64,000 bases of DNA from Brachycybe producta (lineage: Eukaryota; Arthropoda; Diplopoda; Playtdesmida; Andrognathidae), in the NCBI GenBank assembly GCA_036925085.1, contig JAUPFP010000013.1, positions 2,877,155-2,941,154 of the forward strand. Direction: 5' to 3'. The notes below the pieces were generated by a model that saw nothing but the letters and a program-made list of their open reading frames with translations, made no database searches and had not been told where the DNA came from. Shown piece after piece: positions 1 to 9,265 of this stretch. The stretch's first letter is position 1. Each line of letters opens with the position of its first letter. Both the position numbers and the translations under genes were made by a program.

Positions 1-95
1 AAATAATAATGTAATGTGGTCACTGGAGATTGAAAAAGTCAATGACAAACAAAAAAACAAGTATAAAAGGAAGAATTGATTATAAATTCACTCAC

Positions 96-165
96 TTGTT
101 CATAAAGGGCTTCAACAAACTCAATTTCAACGACTCGGATTTCTCTTTTGGTTTCTTAAATGACT
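96..165 (-). CDS. PARN: PARN exon 15 (last one in window)
   Basis: It encodes [20 protein letters not shown] then MN, parallel to human ...SKLIEPFFNK just before the RNA-recognition domain. The donor is GTGAGT. Positions 1-95 are intron; the remaining exons lie outside the window. Confidence 0.85.
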
Positions 166-3100
166 CTAGAAGAAATACGAACGAATATATATTGTTAGTT
201 TGAAAGTCCAGTTTTATTACACGTGTTTCCGATAAAATACATACCTAAGTATTGAGCCATGCCGATAAAACACAGTCCAGTAATGTAAGCATCGTATCCC
301 GCCACGTGTAGTTGTTCGGAAACCGTGCTATAACTCTTAAATCCAGGAGCCACCTCTAGAAAACAAAATATCAATTTCAAGATCTATTTATTAAAAATAC
401 CAGTGGAAACCATTTAACACGAAATAGACGAGAAAGAAAGAAATTTTAAAAAGAAATTTTACAAAAAAATTTATAAAAAAAATGTCCATGCTATTCTAAA
501 GAACCAGACTGAAACTATTTTTCGTTTTATCTGTTTTCGTGTTAAGGTGGTTATAACGTGTAAATGTCCCTTTTTCTGGTACAAAATGAAAAAAAACTGA
601 AATGTGTCTTAGATACTAGAAGGGTAGCTTAATCCATTAAAGGTATCATATCATGTTGATATCTTTCAAAATAAGTTTTTCATGCAAGTTTGAAAATGAC
701 CTATATTTAAGCCTACAATGTGTTAATTATGGTCAATAAAAAGTTTATTTTGAACGATATCAACATGAAAATACTCGTAAGTGATTGAGCTACCCTTCTA
801 GTTTCTAAAACGCTTTCTAGTTTCTCTCAATTTTGCTTTTGAAAGATAGAATAATCAAGAATTAGAAAATTAGCTGCTCATAAACCAATGTTATTTCAGT
901 ACTAACCAACATCTGGTATCGAAAATGGCTCCTTTTGAAGTATTTTCAAAAGATCGCTCAACATTGTTCGATTGATTTTCTCCTTCGAGACAAAATTAAA
1001 AATCAACAAAGGTTACCATATTTGTTAATCAAAGTTTTACTTCGAAATACCTTAAAAGGAATTGTGTTCGCCATCAGTTTTGTATCGATCAACCTTAAAA
1101 GAAAAAAAAAATTTAATTGTGGGAAGAAAAAAACAGGAACTGAATTAAAATTACTGCGTTATACTACAATTTTATTAAGGTTGTAAAACTTCCCAGTCCC
1201 AGCTTATTTGCTCCCTCCCCAACTACTTTAAAATGTTGGAAACTAGAACAGTATAGCTACATTCTTAACACGTTACATGTTGATATGTCCAAATTTCAAC
1301 AATTTAATGAAGTTTAAATTAAAAAGAAATTCTTGTAAGTAATTTGTTATATATAGCGTCAAAAAATTCTTAAAATAAATTTTGAAGAATTAAAAAACCA
1401 TTCAAAAAACTGCAATTTTAATATGGAAGAGATCGCATTCTCGTTCCTATTAAAATTCTTGTCGAAATTGTACCAACGAGACAAGCTTTAATTTATGATG
1501 CCGCAACTGTAGTGCAGAGGTTTTGTATAAAATTGACTAACGTATTTATAAGAAAATAACAGTTGCCGAAACATTTATGCAAATAGTGAGCCATGTTTAA
1601 CAAATTATAAATACGCATAAAACAAATTATAAATACGTATAAAAAAAACAATCACCGTTTAAAAACACACTTCGTAACTGCTTTAAAATCATCAAAGTCC
1701 TGTTTTTTTTTAAAGAAAAAAAAGTTTCAAAATTTACAAAAGAACATTAAAGCACGGCATCGTATGCAGCGATCACACTGGCTATTTTTCTCACAAGATT
1801 CTGTGCAGGAAATAAGTCAAATATTGCTGTAAATCTTGCAGCTTCTTGCAACAAAAAAAACGAAGATCAGCGTTTTCTGTAAGACTGTGTGTGTGTGTGC
1901 AAGAAAACACTTAAATCTTGCAAGAATATCATCAAATTTTCAATTGCAATTAATTCAAGGACACATTGCAGTGAATCTTGCTTTAAATATTACCAATTAT
2001 GTGATCGCCACCTAACAAAAAGGAAAACAAATTATACTGGAGGTAATGGACAGCAGAATTTATGAATAATATGAAGAACATCCAAAAGCATGTTGTGACC
2101 AACCACAAGTTTTCCCTTAATATCATAAATAAACAAGAAAAACAAATTAAACGAGAACTTTCAAAATAAACGAGATTAAAACTAAAAACTAGAAAACGTA
2201 TAGTCATAAACTGCGATATGATTTTCTTTATTAGCGTGTCAAAAAACATGTCTCCTTTATTTGTATTAGAAAACTTGCGAACTTACCGCTCTCGAGATCA
2301 TATTAATTATCTTGGTGAACCCAATGGCATCATCCAATTCTTCCTAAATTACGAGAATTAAAATCAAATAAGCCACAAGTTTAAAGCAGTTAAGAACGAA
2401 CCACTTCCGAATTCTTTTTCGCCGTTTCCATCTCCTTCAATTTATCGCTACTTGCTTTCGTTACGGCAATGTAAAAGTCTTTCTTTGGCGTACTTTTTGA
2501 CTCCATATAAAGTCCAGATGGAAACCTAACAAAAAGATAAAATAACTCAAATTTAAGAAATACAAAAGATTTTTATAGGGCTACAAAATAAATTTAGACA
2601 CCTCTGTTTTGCAGTCTGGAAAATTAACTTACGTAGGAATCTAGAAGAAAAAAGTGGAACAAAGTTAAACAAAAAACACAAATAGATTTTCGAATTACGA
2701 ACTACCAGAGTTCGTATTAGTGAGGTTCTACTGTAAACTGCTTATTGTAATTTTAAATTCTCCATCAAAAAACCAGTTTCCAAATACTGTAATTTTTAAA
2801 ATGTCAAAAAAATGTCCATTTTTTTTAAAGATGTCAACGTTTAAAAAAAAGATAGTTGATTTCGTTACTCGTATATTTTCTATAAACACTTCCAAGCGAT
2901 TTCTGCTACGATATTACTTAAAAAAATACTTAGTAAAGACTTGCAAGTAAACTTTTAAAGTAAAATTATTCTCGTTACATCTTAACGTTTTGCACGATTT
3001 CAATTTGAATTCCAACTCACGAATTGCAAGGTTCCAGTTCTAGAATCTCATCCTCACTACTCATAAAAGTCTCGATGAGTTTACTGTAAATAACCATATA

Positions 3101-5176
3101 ATTTTAACAAAGGATTATCGAATTAAAAAAAACTGAATGTTCCTTCGAATACAAACCAAGTGTTTTCAACAAATGATTTGTGTTGTTCTGGAATCGGTAC
3201 AGGACTTCGAACTGCTACCTCGTCCGCCATCGGACTATCTAATCTAACAGACGGCGCGTGATCCTGTTGATAATGTTTCTGTTCCAGTTGCTCCTTCAAT
3301 TTCTGTTCGTCAACCGGACTGAGGTATGAAATACCTTCGAAAAAAATACTCAAAACTTTACAATCTCTATAAAATACAACATCACAATTTTGAAAGAAAA
3401 AAAATAATAATAATTTACCATCTCGAAAAAGTTTATTAAAATCGAATCCTTGAGTTAGTAAAAAATCTAAACAAGAACTCTGAAGAAAAAAAAGATAAAA
3501 ATTAAAACTACTTATTTTAAACAAATGAAAAAAAAAAAAAACTCAATATACTTGACACATGAACCGAGCATCGGGGTAATTGCGTCGATACGGTTTCGGA
3601 AAAACGAAAAAATTGAAGGCCTTGTGTTGATATCTACGAACAAAAAAATAGTAATTATAGTTTTCTTCCCGATACCGGTTCGGTTCGTAAATGTTATCGG
3701 TTTTTACCGTTTGTTTTCAACAGACTTGAAAGTACAGAGTCCAAACTGTATCAATAAAAAATCTAAGGCTCCTTCTCGTAGTTTCGAGTACCGTTCTTCG
3801 GGCGTATCGAAAGCGTGTAAAATTTTACCATTGTTTAGACCCGTGAATTCGGCATCGATCGCAATGAACGAAGCTTCGTTCAAAGCGTCTTGAATCACGC
3901 TTAAGCTTTCTTTGAAATCTGAAATAGAAAGAAAAAAATAATATAAAATTAATAAAATATTTCAAAAGCATGTTATGCAGAAGTAATTAAATAATATATA
4001 ATTGCATATCAATCTGAAATGGAGAAACTGTAGAAATAATCAGTAGAAGTGTGTTAAAACATGCAGAAATCTACTAAAAAGCTAAAGAACTCTTAAAATC
4101 TGTAAAACTGTTAGAAAGTTGCAGGACTTTACTAAAAAAAATCTACAGAACTGCTAACTTGCTGAACTCTTATTAAAATACATAGAATTCTGCTAAAAGG
4201 CTCGATAACGTAACAGAAGAGTTGCAAAAGTTTCAGCAGAATTCTACTAAAATTTGGCAAACTCTGCTAAAAAAAAATCTGAAAAACTAATAAAAACCTA
4301 CAGTAGTCTGCTGAAAATCTACAAAACTCTGCTGAAAAACTGTAAACAGTTACAGTGTAATTTGTTAAAACACGTGAAACTTTGCTTCAATTGATTTCGC
4401 AACCATTTAGCCTCACAATGCATTAGATTGTGTGCCTTTCCGCCTTATTTTTCGATTAGCAGCCACTTAGCCTTTATATACAAAGAGCATTATGCATCTT
4501 TTCGTCTTATTTTTGCACCTTCGTCAGAACTCTGTATAACACCTCCAAAGCCATAGATTAAAGGCTTAGTGGCTACTTACTAATCGTAAGAATACCCAAA
4601 ATCTACAATACAAGTAAAGAGCAGCTATCTATAATTTCTGCGTTACATGAATTCCTTAAAAGTAATTATAAAAACAAAATTAAGCACACATTTTTTAAAC
4701 TATTCCATGAATCCAACAGGATAAATAACCAACTGACATATATCACGCCTATTTACACATTTTTTTAAACGTGACATCACCGATTAACGTGTGAAAAAAA
4801 AAAAAAAGCACATGGCCATTTCTGAATGCCAAATGTTTTCAATTCCGTCCACGCGTGTACACGTGCTCTCGGTCTCCCCTTATCTCTCTCTCTCACACAT
4901 ACATACACGCGCGCGCGCGTGTCAAAAAAGAGACTGCAAAAAGCAGACAACCACGTGACATTTGGCGCGAAACAAAAAAATGGCCATGTGCTTTTTTTTT
5001 TTTTTTTTTTAGAATTAATTATGTCCTTGTGTTATGTTTTCATAGATCATCACTGTAAAAAGAAAAAAAAAATACACAAATTCATTAAATGATTAGCAAA
5101 GAAAATATGAAAGCAAACCAAGAAAGAAAAAAGAAAAGAATTCTTGTTTGTTCTCACTGTGACAGGTGATGTCCAT
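96..5176 (-). CDS. PARN: Poly(A)-specific ribonuclease PARN, 5' fifteen coding exons (3' end outside window)
   Basis: PARN is a DEDDh-family 3'-5' exonuclease that removes mRNA poly(A) tails and trims the 3' ends of small RNAs. Exons, in transcript order: 5158-5176, 3708-3918, 3552-3634, 3419-3479, 3157-3334, 3021-3083, 2602-2640, 2402-2525, 2287-2343, 2038-2115, 1656-1699, 1051-1093, 907-982, 245-355, 96-165. All junctions read GT/AG on the minus strand and all phases agree once one extra base in exon 3 is discounted. That gives about 418 codons here. The catalytic set is intact: Asp28 and Glu30 in AIDAEFTG, Asp290 in GHNMLLDV, His375 and Asp380 in [11 protein letters not shown]. Human PARN uses D28, E30, D292, H377 and D382. 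The R3H insert lies in exons 5-8. The RNA-recognition domain and C-terminus would lie to the left. The gene diverges from TULIP gene A. One apparent frameshift is described under exon 3. Confidence 0.95.
245..355 (-). CDS. PARN: PARN exon 14, catalytic His and last Asp
   Basis: It encodes [20 protein letters not shown] and then [17 protein letters not shown]. The His (about 375) and Asp (about 380) in [11 protein letters not shown] are the DEDDh Exo III residues. The acceptor is ttctag and the donor GTATGT. Confidence 0.95.
   Translation of the reverse strand, partial: RWLLDLRVIARFPNNYTWRDTMLTLLDCVLSAWLNT
356..906 (-). other. PARN intron 13, carrying a foldback element
   Basis: This intron has no coding content. 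Most of it (about 570-890) is a copy of the dispersed foldback family described as family F3. Confidence 0.8.
570..890. mobile_element. Family F3 foldback element, copy 1 (PARN intron 13)
   Basis: Left arm ACTAGAAGGGTAGCTTAATC ... ATGTTGATATCTTTCAAAA. The right arm is its complement, ending in GAGCTACCCTTCTAGTTTCT. The arms extend outwards into a TACAAAATGAA / GAATAATC segment. Six further copies lie in this window. Confidence 0.75.
907..982 (-). CDS. PARN: PARN exon 13
   Basis: It encodes [20 protein letters not shown] then SIPDV, parallel to human [25 protein letters not shown]. The donor is GTTAGT at phase 1. Confidence 0.9.
1051..1093 (-). CDS. PARN: PARN exon 12
   Basis: It encodes [14 protein letters not shown], matching human RLLDTKLMASTQPFK. 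The split Arg codon at its start joins exon 11 in phase. The donor is GTATTT. Confidence 0.93.
1094..1655 (-). other. PARN intron 11
   Basis: AT-rich intron sequence. I see no gene, no clear repeat and no second exon candidate in it. Confidence 0.7.
1656..1699 (-). CDS. PARN: PARN exon 11
   Basis: It encodes [15 protein letters not shown] (last codon split), matching human DLSEFKEMTTCVFPR. The acceptor lies after a pyrimidine run and the donor is GTGATT. Confidence 0.88.
1769..2008. mobile_element. Family F1 MITE-like element, copy 1 (PARN intron 10)
   Basis: It is bounded by GCGATCACA and TGTGATCGC. Inside are repeated CAAGATTCTGTGCA and GCAGTGAATCTTGCTTTAAA stretches. It aligns along most of its length with the reverse complement of 5707-5926. 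It lies 29 bp from exon 10. It encodes nothing, so it is probably non-autonomous. Confidence 0.75.
2038..2115 (-). CDS. PARN: PARN exon 10, third catalytic Asp
   Basis: It encodes [20 protein letters not shown] followed by CCPLPP. The Asp in HNMLLD (about residue 290) is the Exo II catalytic residue (D292 in human). Length is 26 whole codons; the donor is GTATAA. Confidence 0.95.
2287..2343 (-). CDS. PARN: PARN exon 9
   Basis: It encodes [19 protein letters not shown], the counterpart of human EELNDAVGFSRVIHAI. The donor is the strong GTAAGT. The length is 19 whole codons. Confidence 0.93.
2402..2525 (-). CDS. PARN: PARN exon 8, rest of R3H domain
   Basis: It encodes [12 protein letters not shown], then [12 protein letters not shown] and a lysine-rich helix, parallel to human KYPKGIHVET...KERYIVISKV. 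The donor is GTTCGT at phase 0. Confidence 0.88.
2602..2640 (-). CDS. PARN: PARN exon 7 (39 nt micro-exon)
   Basis: It encodes [12 protein letters not shown], matching the R3H motif F-Q-R-K-L-I-Y-Q-T of human PARN. The acceptor is ttcttctag and the donor GTGTCT. The exon is short enough that automatic gene callers often miss it. Confidence 0.88.
3021..3083 (-). CDS. PARN: PARN exon 6, start of R3H region
   Basis: It encodes [20 protein letters not shown], matching the human KIEDLLQSEEN...LDLEPC segment. The acceptor is tttacag and the donor GTGAGT. Confidence 0.92.
3157..3334 (-). CDS. PARN: PARN exon 5
   Basis: It encodes [18 protein letters not shown], a variable acidic linker and then [16 protein letters not shown], which matches the human PVTIPEDQKKFID region. 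The donor, GTTTGT, is weak but gives the phase 2 needed by exon 6. Confidence 0.88.
3419..3479 (-). CDS. PARN: PARN exon 4
   Basis: It encodes [21 protein letters not shown], the counterpart of human S-S-I-D-F-L-x-x-Q-G-F-D-F-N-K. The acceptor is ttcttcag, the donor G|GTAAAT, and the exit is phase 1. Confidence 0.93.
3552..3634 (-). CDS. PARN: PARN exon 3 with an apparent +1 frameshift
   Basis: It encodes [11 protein letters not shown] and then, one frame over, [16 protein letters not shown]. Both halves match the conserved PARN stretch K-[AS]-F-N-F-[FY]-V-F-P-K-P. The frame changes inside a run of six A on the plus strand (3600-3605); five would keep the frame open. As given, the exon is 83 nt, whereas 82 nt satisfies the phases of both neighbours. 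It is either a homopolymer consensus error or a real disabling indel. Confidence 0.9.
3708..3918 (-). CDS. PARN: PARN exon 2, first nuclease motif
   Basis: The acceptor is ctatttcag and the donor is G|GTAAAA. It encodes the exonuclease I motif [10 protein letters not shown] with catalytic Asp28 and Glu30, followed by [19 protein letters not shown] and IQFGLCTFK, which are hallmark PARN strings. Confidence 0.95.
4025..4385. repeat. Degenerate tandem repeat
   Basis: Loose repeats of an AAAACTCTGCTAAAAAA-like unit, with variants such as AGAACTGCTAA and GAATTCTGCTAAAA, run through this part of PARN intron 1. The period is irregular, roughly 22-45 bp, so it is an old and decayed minisatellite. 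Confidence 0.55.
4794..5010. mobile_element. Foldback element in PARN intron 1
   Basis: AAAAAGCACATGGCCATTT near the left end is mirrored by AAATGGCCATGTGCTTTTT at the right. Inner pairs (CCAAATG/CATTTGG and CACGTG motifs) also face each other around a (CG/TG)n core. It looks like a small inverted-repeat transposon or foldback. No target duplication was recognised. Confidence 0.55.
5158..5176 (-). CDS. PARN: PARN coding exon 1 (19 nt, start codon)
   Basis: This short exon encodes MDITCH plus one base that completes Asn7 with exon 2, giving MDITCHNFKESL; vertebrate PARN begins with a similar M-E-x-x-R-S-N-F-K pattern. The donor is GTGAG, and the phase-1 end matches the two free bases opening exon 2. 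With this start the catalytic Asp and Glu fall at residues 28 and 30, exactly as in human PARN, which supports the choice. Confidence 0.85.
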
Positions 5177-5706
5177 TTTGGATGTGTGTATACAACGATA
5201 TGAGCTAGAGTGAAATTATAATTTTTAAAAAAAAAGCAGTTCGACGGTTTTTTTTTTCTTTTTCTTTCTTTCAAATAGTAAATTAAATAAGAAACTGATT
5301 GTTTAAAATGACGCTCATCTTTCTTTTTTTCATCTGATAAATTTATCGTTTATCAAAACGATAATACACAAATCGTGAATCAAATAATTATAATAAAAAA
5401 AAACCACTACACACTGAAGACAAACGTTGAAAAAAAAAAGAGTGAACACGAAGAGAAAGATTCAAAAGGATGGAGGGAGTAAAGGAAGAAACACAAAGTC
5501 AAACCGGAAATAAACGAAACATAAGAGGCCTAACAACAACAACAAAAAAAACCCCAGTTCATTTTATACTATTCTACATTACTAGATGGCAGCATCTTTC
5601 CCGTAATTCAAACAACATTCCTTTTCCCCTCCCTCCCTCCTTTAGAAAAACTAAGCCGAGCACATACTTAGAAACTTTGTTTGCAAACAAGTTTGTTGAA
5701 AGTGTC

Positions 5707-5926
5707 GATCACATTGACAATATTTAAAGCAAGATTCACTGCAATGTTTCCTTCAATAACAATTGCAATTGCAAGACTTAAAAGTGGTTTCTTGCACATC
5801 GTCTTACAGTAAATGCTCATGATGTTCGCTTTTTTTGTGTGTTTGCCAGAATCTGTGTAAGATTCACAGCAATATTTTACTTATTTTTTTGCACAGAATC
5901 TTGCGAGAAAAATAACGAGTGTGATC
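5707..5926. mobile_element. Family F1 MITE-like element, copy 2
   Basis: Inverted relative to the copy at 1769-2008. It is bounded by GATCACA and TGTGATC and shares AAAGCAAGATTCACTGCAAT, TTGCACAGAATCTTGCGAG and the central CTTACAG region with it. It lies in the PARN/gene A divergent spacer. Confidence 0.75.
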
Positions 5927-5954
5927 AACCACTTTTAATGCTGCATATGGACTT

Positions 5955-6001
5955 TTATGTCTCTCTGCCATAGGCCTATTTGGCTGCTAGCAGAGTACTG
6001 A
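5955..6001. repeat. Dispersed hairpin motif, copy 1
   Basis: TCTCTCTGCCATAGGCC, a short AT spacer and GGCTGCTAGCAGAGTA form a hairpin (CTCTGC pairs with GCAGAG; CCATA with the TGG side). Near-identical sequence recurs at 10065-10112. The copies lie about 775 and 725 bp upstream of the two TULIP gene start codons. Confidence 0.6.
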
Positions 6002-6289
6002 TTGTAATTGTAATCGTTTTCAATCGTTTTGCAAACAAAACTTCCTAACAGTTTCTATGCTCTCAAAGAGTTTGTGTCACTTGAGTTTTCAAACAATTTA
6101 CAAACAGTTTGAAACGCCATGTATATGTGGTTATTTGCTTCGAAATCTTGTCTCCTTTTAAGTACTATATCCTTTATATAGTAGATTCTAGTCATATTGC
6201 TTATAACCCAGTATACAACTCTTTGCTTAAGTTACATTTCCTTTTCCTTTCGTGCAAGTTGCACGTCGGGTTTACTATATATATATATA

Positions 6290-6473
6290 TGACAAACGCA
6301 ACTTCGTCGAAACGACGATGACGAACGCAACTTCTAATTGGTTGGTTATGTAGTTTGACGTCACATGCTCCGCCCTTTTCAACGTCAGACTACATAACCA
6401 ACCAATTAGAAGTTGCCATTCGTCATAAAAAGGGTGGAGCAAACGTCTGTTTATCCCGTTTTCTAATTGCCTG
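6290..6473. mobile_element. Family F2 palindromic element, copy 1 (upstream of gene A)
   Basis: Near-palindromic element with arms containing CAACTTCTAATTGG and GGTTATGTAGT around a core with TGACGTCA and CTCCGCCC. The right end is TAATTGCCTG as in the other copies; the left end is disturbed by an (AT)n tract and a local duplication. It ends 262 bp before the gene A start codon. Confidence 0.75.
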
Positions 6474-6735
6474 TGCTTATTCCGACTGGTTTTGGCCCTT
6501 TGAAAACATTGTATTCCGTGAATGATGTAATCATTCAAGTCACACGTGTTTTTTTACTTTTACATAAAAAGAAAACTTTTTTAATTTTTATTCCTACTGC
6601 ATGTTACCACAGTAATAAAGTAGTGTATTAAAAGTAGCATAGGTTGTTTTCTGTGAACAACAGTATATTTCCGAATACCAAATTAAGTGCCTATATTGTG
6701 TAACTAATTGGTAATTAGATCTACATTTACAACTT

Positions 6736-6805
6736 ATGCATTTTCCTAAATGTATTTTGTATCTACTTGTTTCACTGTTTGTGGTTACAAGGTTTTCAAA
6801 TGCTG
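6736..6805 (+). CDS. Gene A exon 1, signal-peptide exon
   Basis: It encodes MHFPKCILYLLVSLFVVTRF then SNA, and ends G|GTAAGC in phase 1. The trailing G joins TG of exon 2 to make Val24. The same phase and role recur in gene B, which supports both calls. Confidence 0.85.
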
Positions 6806-9245
6806 GTAAGCTTCGCTTATTTTTTTTTTTTATTAATATATATATATACGGAAACTAATATACATCATGGAATGGTTCTGTTAGGTCAAAATATGAGGTT
6901 AAGATGAATTTTGATTGGGATAATTTTAAAAAAAATCACACATCATTCTATATGTTCTCTAAAAATGTATCCAATCAACACTTAATTTGATGTAATGGAA
7001 ACATGGCTTTAGGAAGAAATGGTTATTCATGCCTTTGACAAGAGATATTGTGTGCCATAAAAATAATTACTACATAAAAGTTTAGAAATTGCACTTTCTT
7101 AAAATGCTCGCCCACTAGATCAATGAAGCGGCGTAGTGCGGCGCGAAAAAAAAAAAAAAAACGGTTCCCAAACAAAATGCATGTAAATGAATGGAGCCCC
7201 GTCCATTAGTGCTGAAGTGCGGCGCGGCGCCGCGCACCCATCCTAATGGAACGGAAAGCAGAGAAGAATTTATCAGGTTCCTTTTCTAGTTTTTGTACTT
7301 TCTCTTCCTCCTCTACCTGCACCACAGCAGCCAAAAAAAATACTTACTCGTCACTGTCTCCATGGATACTGTGGCAAACTGGAGGAGGTGGAAGTAGGGA
7401 TAGTGGGGGGGGGGGGCAAACCGTGCCGCGCCGCGTTCATAGTGGGCGGACCTCTTATTTGGAAACTACGCTCCATGTCATGCCGTACCACTTCACCGAC
7501 CTAGTGGGCGAGCAGCTTTACAAGTCAGCGCTGTCTAATTAAGCTGATTTTTTTTTAAAAAAAAAAAACAATAGGCGTAGATACATTTTTATTAATTAGT
7601 AAAACAAAAGTTGAAAAAACCCCCCACAAAAATGACATTTTTGGTAGATCTAGTATTGCAGTATACAAAGTATCACGGATATGAGTGGGTGGGATAGAAT
7701 TATTGTTGGCACGTGTTACTCACATACTGAATATCCTTGTCACGCTTGAACATTGCCAACCAACTACGCCAACAAGAATGGCACTACAATTGAGTGAAAC
7801 TTTAATAAAAAACTAGAAAATACATCTACAAACATAACATACTAGTGCTTTGATATGAATAGGGAATACATATATTTGAATAGTGAATTAAAAGTAATGT
7901 GAGGTGACAACATCAAATTCGCGTAGAGGAGTATATTTTTTTTTTGGGGGGGGGTATTGTTACCAATGTCTGTTGTTTGGTGGAGCATCTATCTGATAAA
8001 GTCCATTTATAGGAAGTCAACTGATTTTTTATTTTTTTTTAAATTATATTAATGACTTATTTTAAATTTTAAAATTCGTTTTTTCAATCACTGGGGGATG
8101 TATTAAAAGAATGAACCAATGAATGGGATGAACGGATGAACATTTGGGGTAACTCTAAAACCCAAAACTGAATGCTTAATAGAATTGGATGAGCACTATA
8201 CTTTTTTATACATCGGTTATTAGGTACATGTAGGGTTATGTTAAATTGAGTTTGTTGCAGTGGGTCTGGGGGGGGGGGGCACAGCCCCCCAGAATGTAAG
8301 AAAATTAATTCGATTTAATTTTAAAACATCATTTGTGTGTTCTGCAATCTGTACCCATGTTAATAGTGTTCATCCCAAGGTTTTTGTGTTCATCCATTTC
8401 TATATGCATTCTGTTTCAGGTTTTAGGATTACCCATGATGTTCATCAGTTCATCCTTTTATCCTGACCCATCTTTGGGTAAGTTTTGACAATATTTTGCC
8501 AAAAAAAATTTCAGGAGGTAATGGTCTCTTTAAATTTATTTTCATACTGCAGATCTCTTCGAAAATATACTTTTCATGAACGTTTGAAAATAATTCAATT
8601 TTAAGTTTTTTTTTTTAATTTCATGTTTTATTTTTAGTGTTGTCCAAACTTGATGCTACCATACGTAATATAAACAAATTAAAACGACATCCACATGGAA
8701 ATGAAAACTTAAATATCATTCAAATTGATCCGCTTTACATCACTGAGAAGATGGTTTCAAGGATCTACGTCAACCAGAAATCAGCAAAAGTTGCATTCTC
8801 TAACGTATTGGTGCAATCTCTTCACACTTTTGAAATCGACGTTGAAAACAGCAACGACGAAAAAATCGTAATGACGATTGCGAGGTTGTTAATAACAAGC
8901 AATTGCAAAATATCTCGGCTGTTTCTACGAGGATATGAACGAATTTTGGTTACTGAAGAAAATGTTCATTTAACTTTAGAAACAATATTAGACGAAACAG
9001 GCAAAACTTCACTGAAAAAATTGAATATCGAGATGAAATACGAAAGTATAATTCAACTTCCGCATGCTAGAAATATATGGCAGAAGTTTCTTGTCAAGTT
9101 GTTTGGAAACAAATCTCTACGAGAACAAAGTTTCGGGAAATTGTTAGTCGAAGCTCTGAAACCTGGTCTCGAAAAAAAACTTCAGAAAGTCTTCAACGAT
9201 AATTTGGAAAAACTGAAAAAAACAAGATCCACAGCCATTTCGTAA
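6736..9245 (+). CDS. Secreted TULIP / juvenile-hormone-binding (takeout)-like protein, gene A
   Basis: Two coding exons, 6736-6805 and 8638-9245, encode 225 residues. Residues 1-23 form a clear signal peptide with a hydrophobic core ILYLLVSLFVV and small residues before the cut (SNA). The mature part carries the family pattern: IDPLYI near residue 53, VAFSNVLVQSLHTFEID, a CKISRLFLRGYERI strand pair and a C-terminal amphipathic helix LLVEALKPGLEKKLQKVF. This resembles insect takeout/JHBP and, more loosely, mite group-7 TULIP proteins, which are tubular lipid-binding folds. The usual N-terminal cysteine pair of takeout proteins is missing. Such proteins carry hydrophobic ligands outside the cell; the ligand here is unknown. 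Gene B is its tandem paralogue. Confidence 0.8.
7105..7514. mobile_element. GC-rich inverted-repeat element
   Basis: TGCTCGCCCACTAG at the left is mirrored by CTAGTGGGCGAGCA at the right (14 bp, perfect). The inside is GC-rich (GCGGCGCGGCGCCGCGC) and very unlike its surroundings, with poly-A and poly-G runs. The open frame across it (7246-7542) matches no family I know. It is probably a non-autonomous DNA transposon. No target duplication is evident. Confidence 0.7.
7893..8543. mobile_element. Family F5 element, interrupted copy (gene A intron)
   Basis: It shares GTGAGGTGACAAC, CTGTTGTTTGGTGG, TATCTGATAAAGTCCATTTA and GGGTAAGTTTTGACAATATT with the copy at 59928-60483, partly in inverted order. 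The right end is GGAGGTAATGGTCTCTTTAAA. About 370 bp of other sequence (about 8095-8467) sits inside it. Confidence 0.6.
8095..8467. mobile_element. Nested insertion with GGATGAAC-type ends
   Basis: The left side has ATTAAAAGAATGAACC and GGGATGAACGGATGAAC. The right side has GTTCATCAGTTCATCC and TTTTATCC, an imperfect inverted repeat of it. It splits the family F5 element and so arrived later. The boundaries are approximate. Confidence 0.45.
8638..9245 (+). CDS. Gene A exon 2, TULIP domain and stop
   Basis: The acceptor is ttatttttag. The exon is open to TAA at 9243-9245 and carries the whole mature domain. It shares IVxNIxVN-, KLNIEMK- and NIWxKF-type blocks with gene B. Confidence 0.9.
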
Positions 9246-9265
9246 TATACAGTATAGAAAATGAA

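Larger units (their letters stand above)
3919..5157 (-). other. PARN intron 1
   Basis: This first intron holds a degenerate minisatellite (about 4025-4385) and a foldback element (about 4794-5010). The rest is plain AT-rich sequence. Confidence 0.75.
5177..6735. other. Divergent intergenic region between PARN and TULIP gene A
   Basis: This 1.56 kb stretch separates the PARN start (minus strand) from the gene A start (plus strand), so it should contain both promoters. It also carries a family F1 element, a small dispersed hairpin and a CRE-bearing family F2 element. I see no further coding sequence. Confidence 0.75.
6806..8637 (+). other. Gene A intron, filled with mobile-element remnants
   Basis: The 1.83 kb intron contains a GC-rich inverted-repeat element (7105-7514) and a disrupted family F5 element (about 7893-8543). 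The latter is itself interrupted by a small GGATGAAC-rich insertion (about 8095-8467). Confidence 0.75.

Noticed and set aside
3525-3893. 122-residue plus-strand open frame
   Set aside because: It is antisense to PARN exons 2 and 3.
7246-7542. 98-residue open frame
   Set aside because: It lies across a GC-rich inverted-repeat element, is rich in Ser/Gly from simple sequence, and resembles no family.
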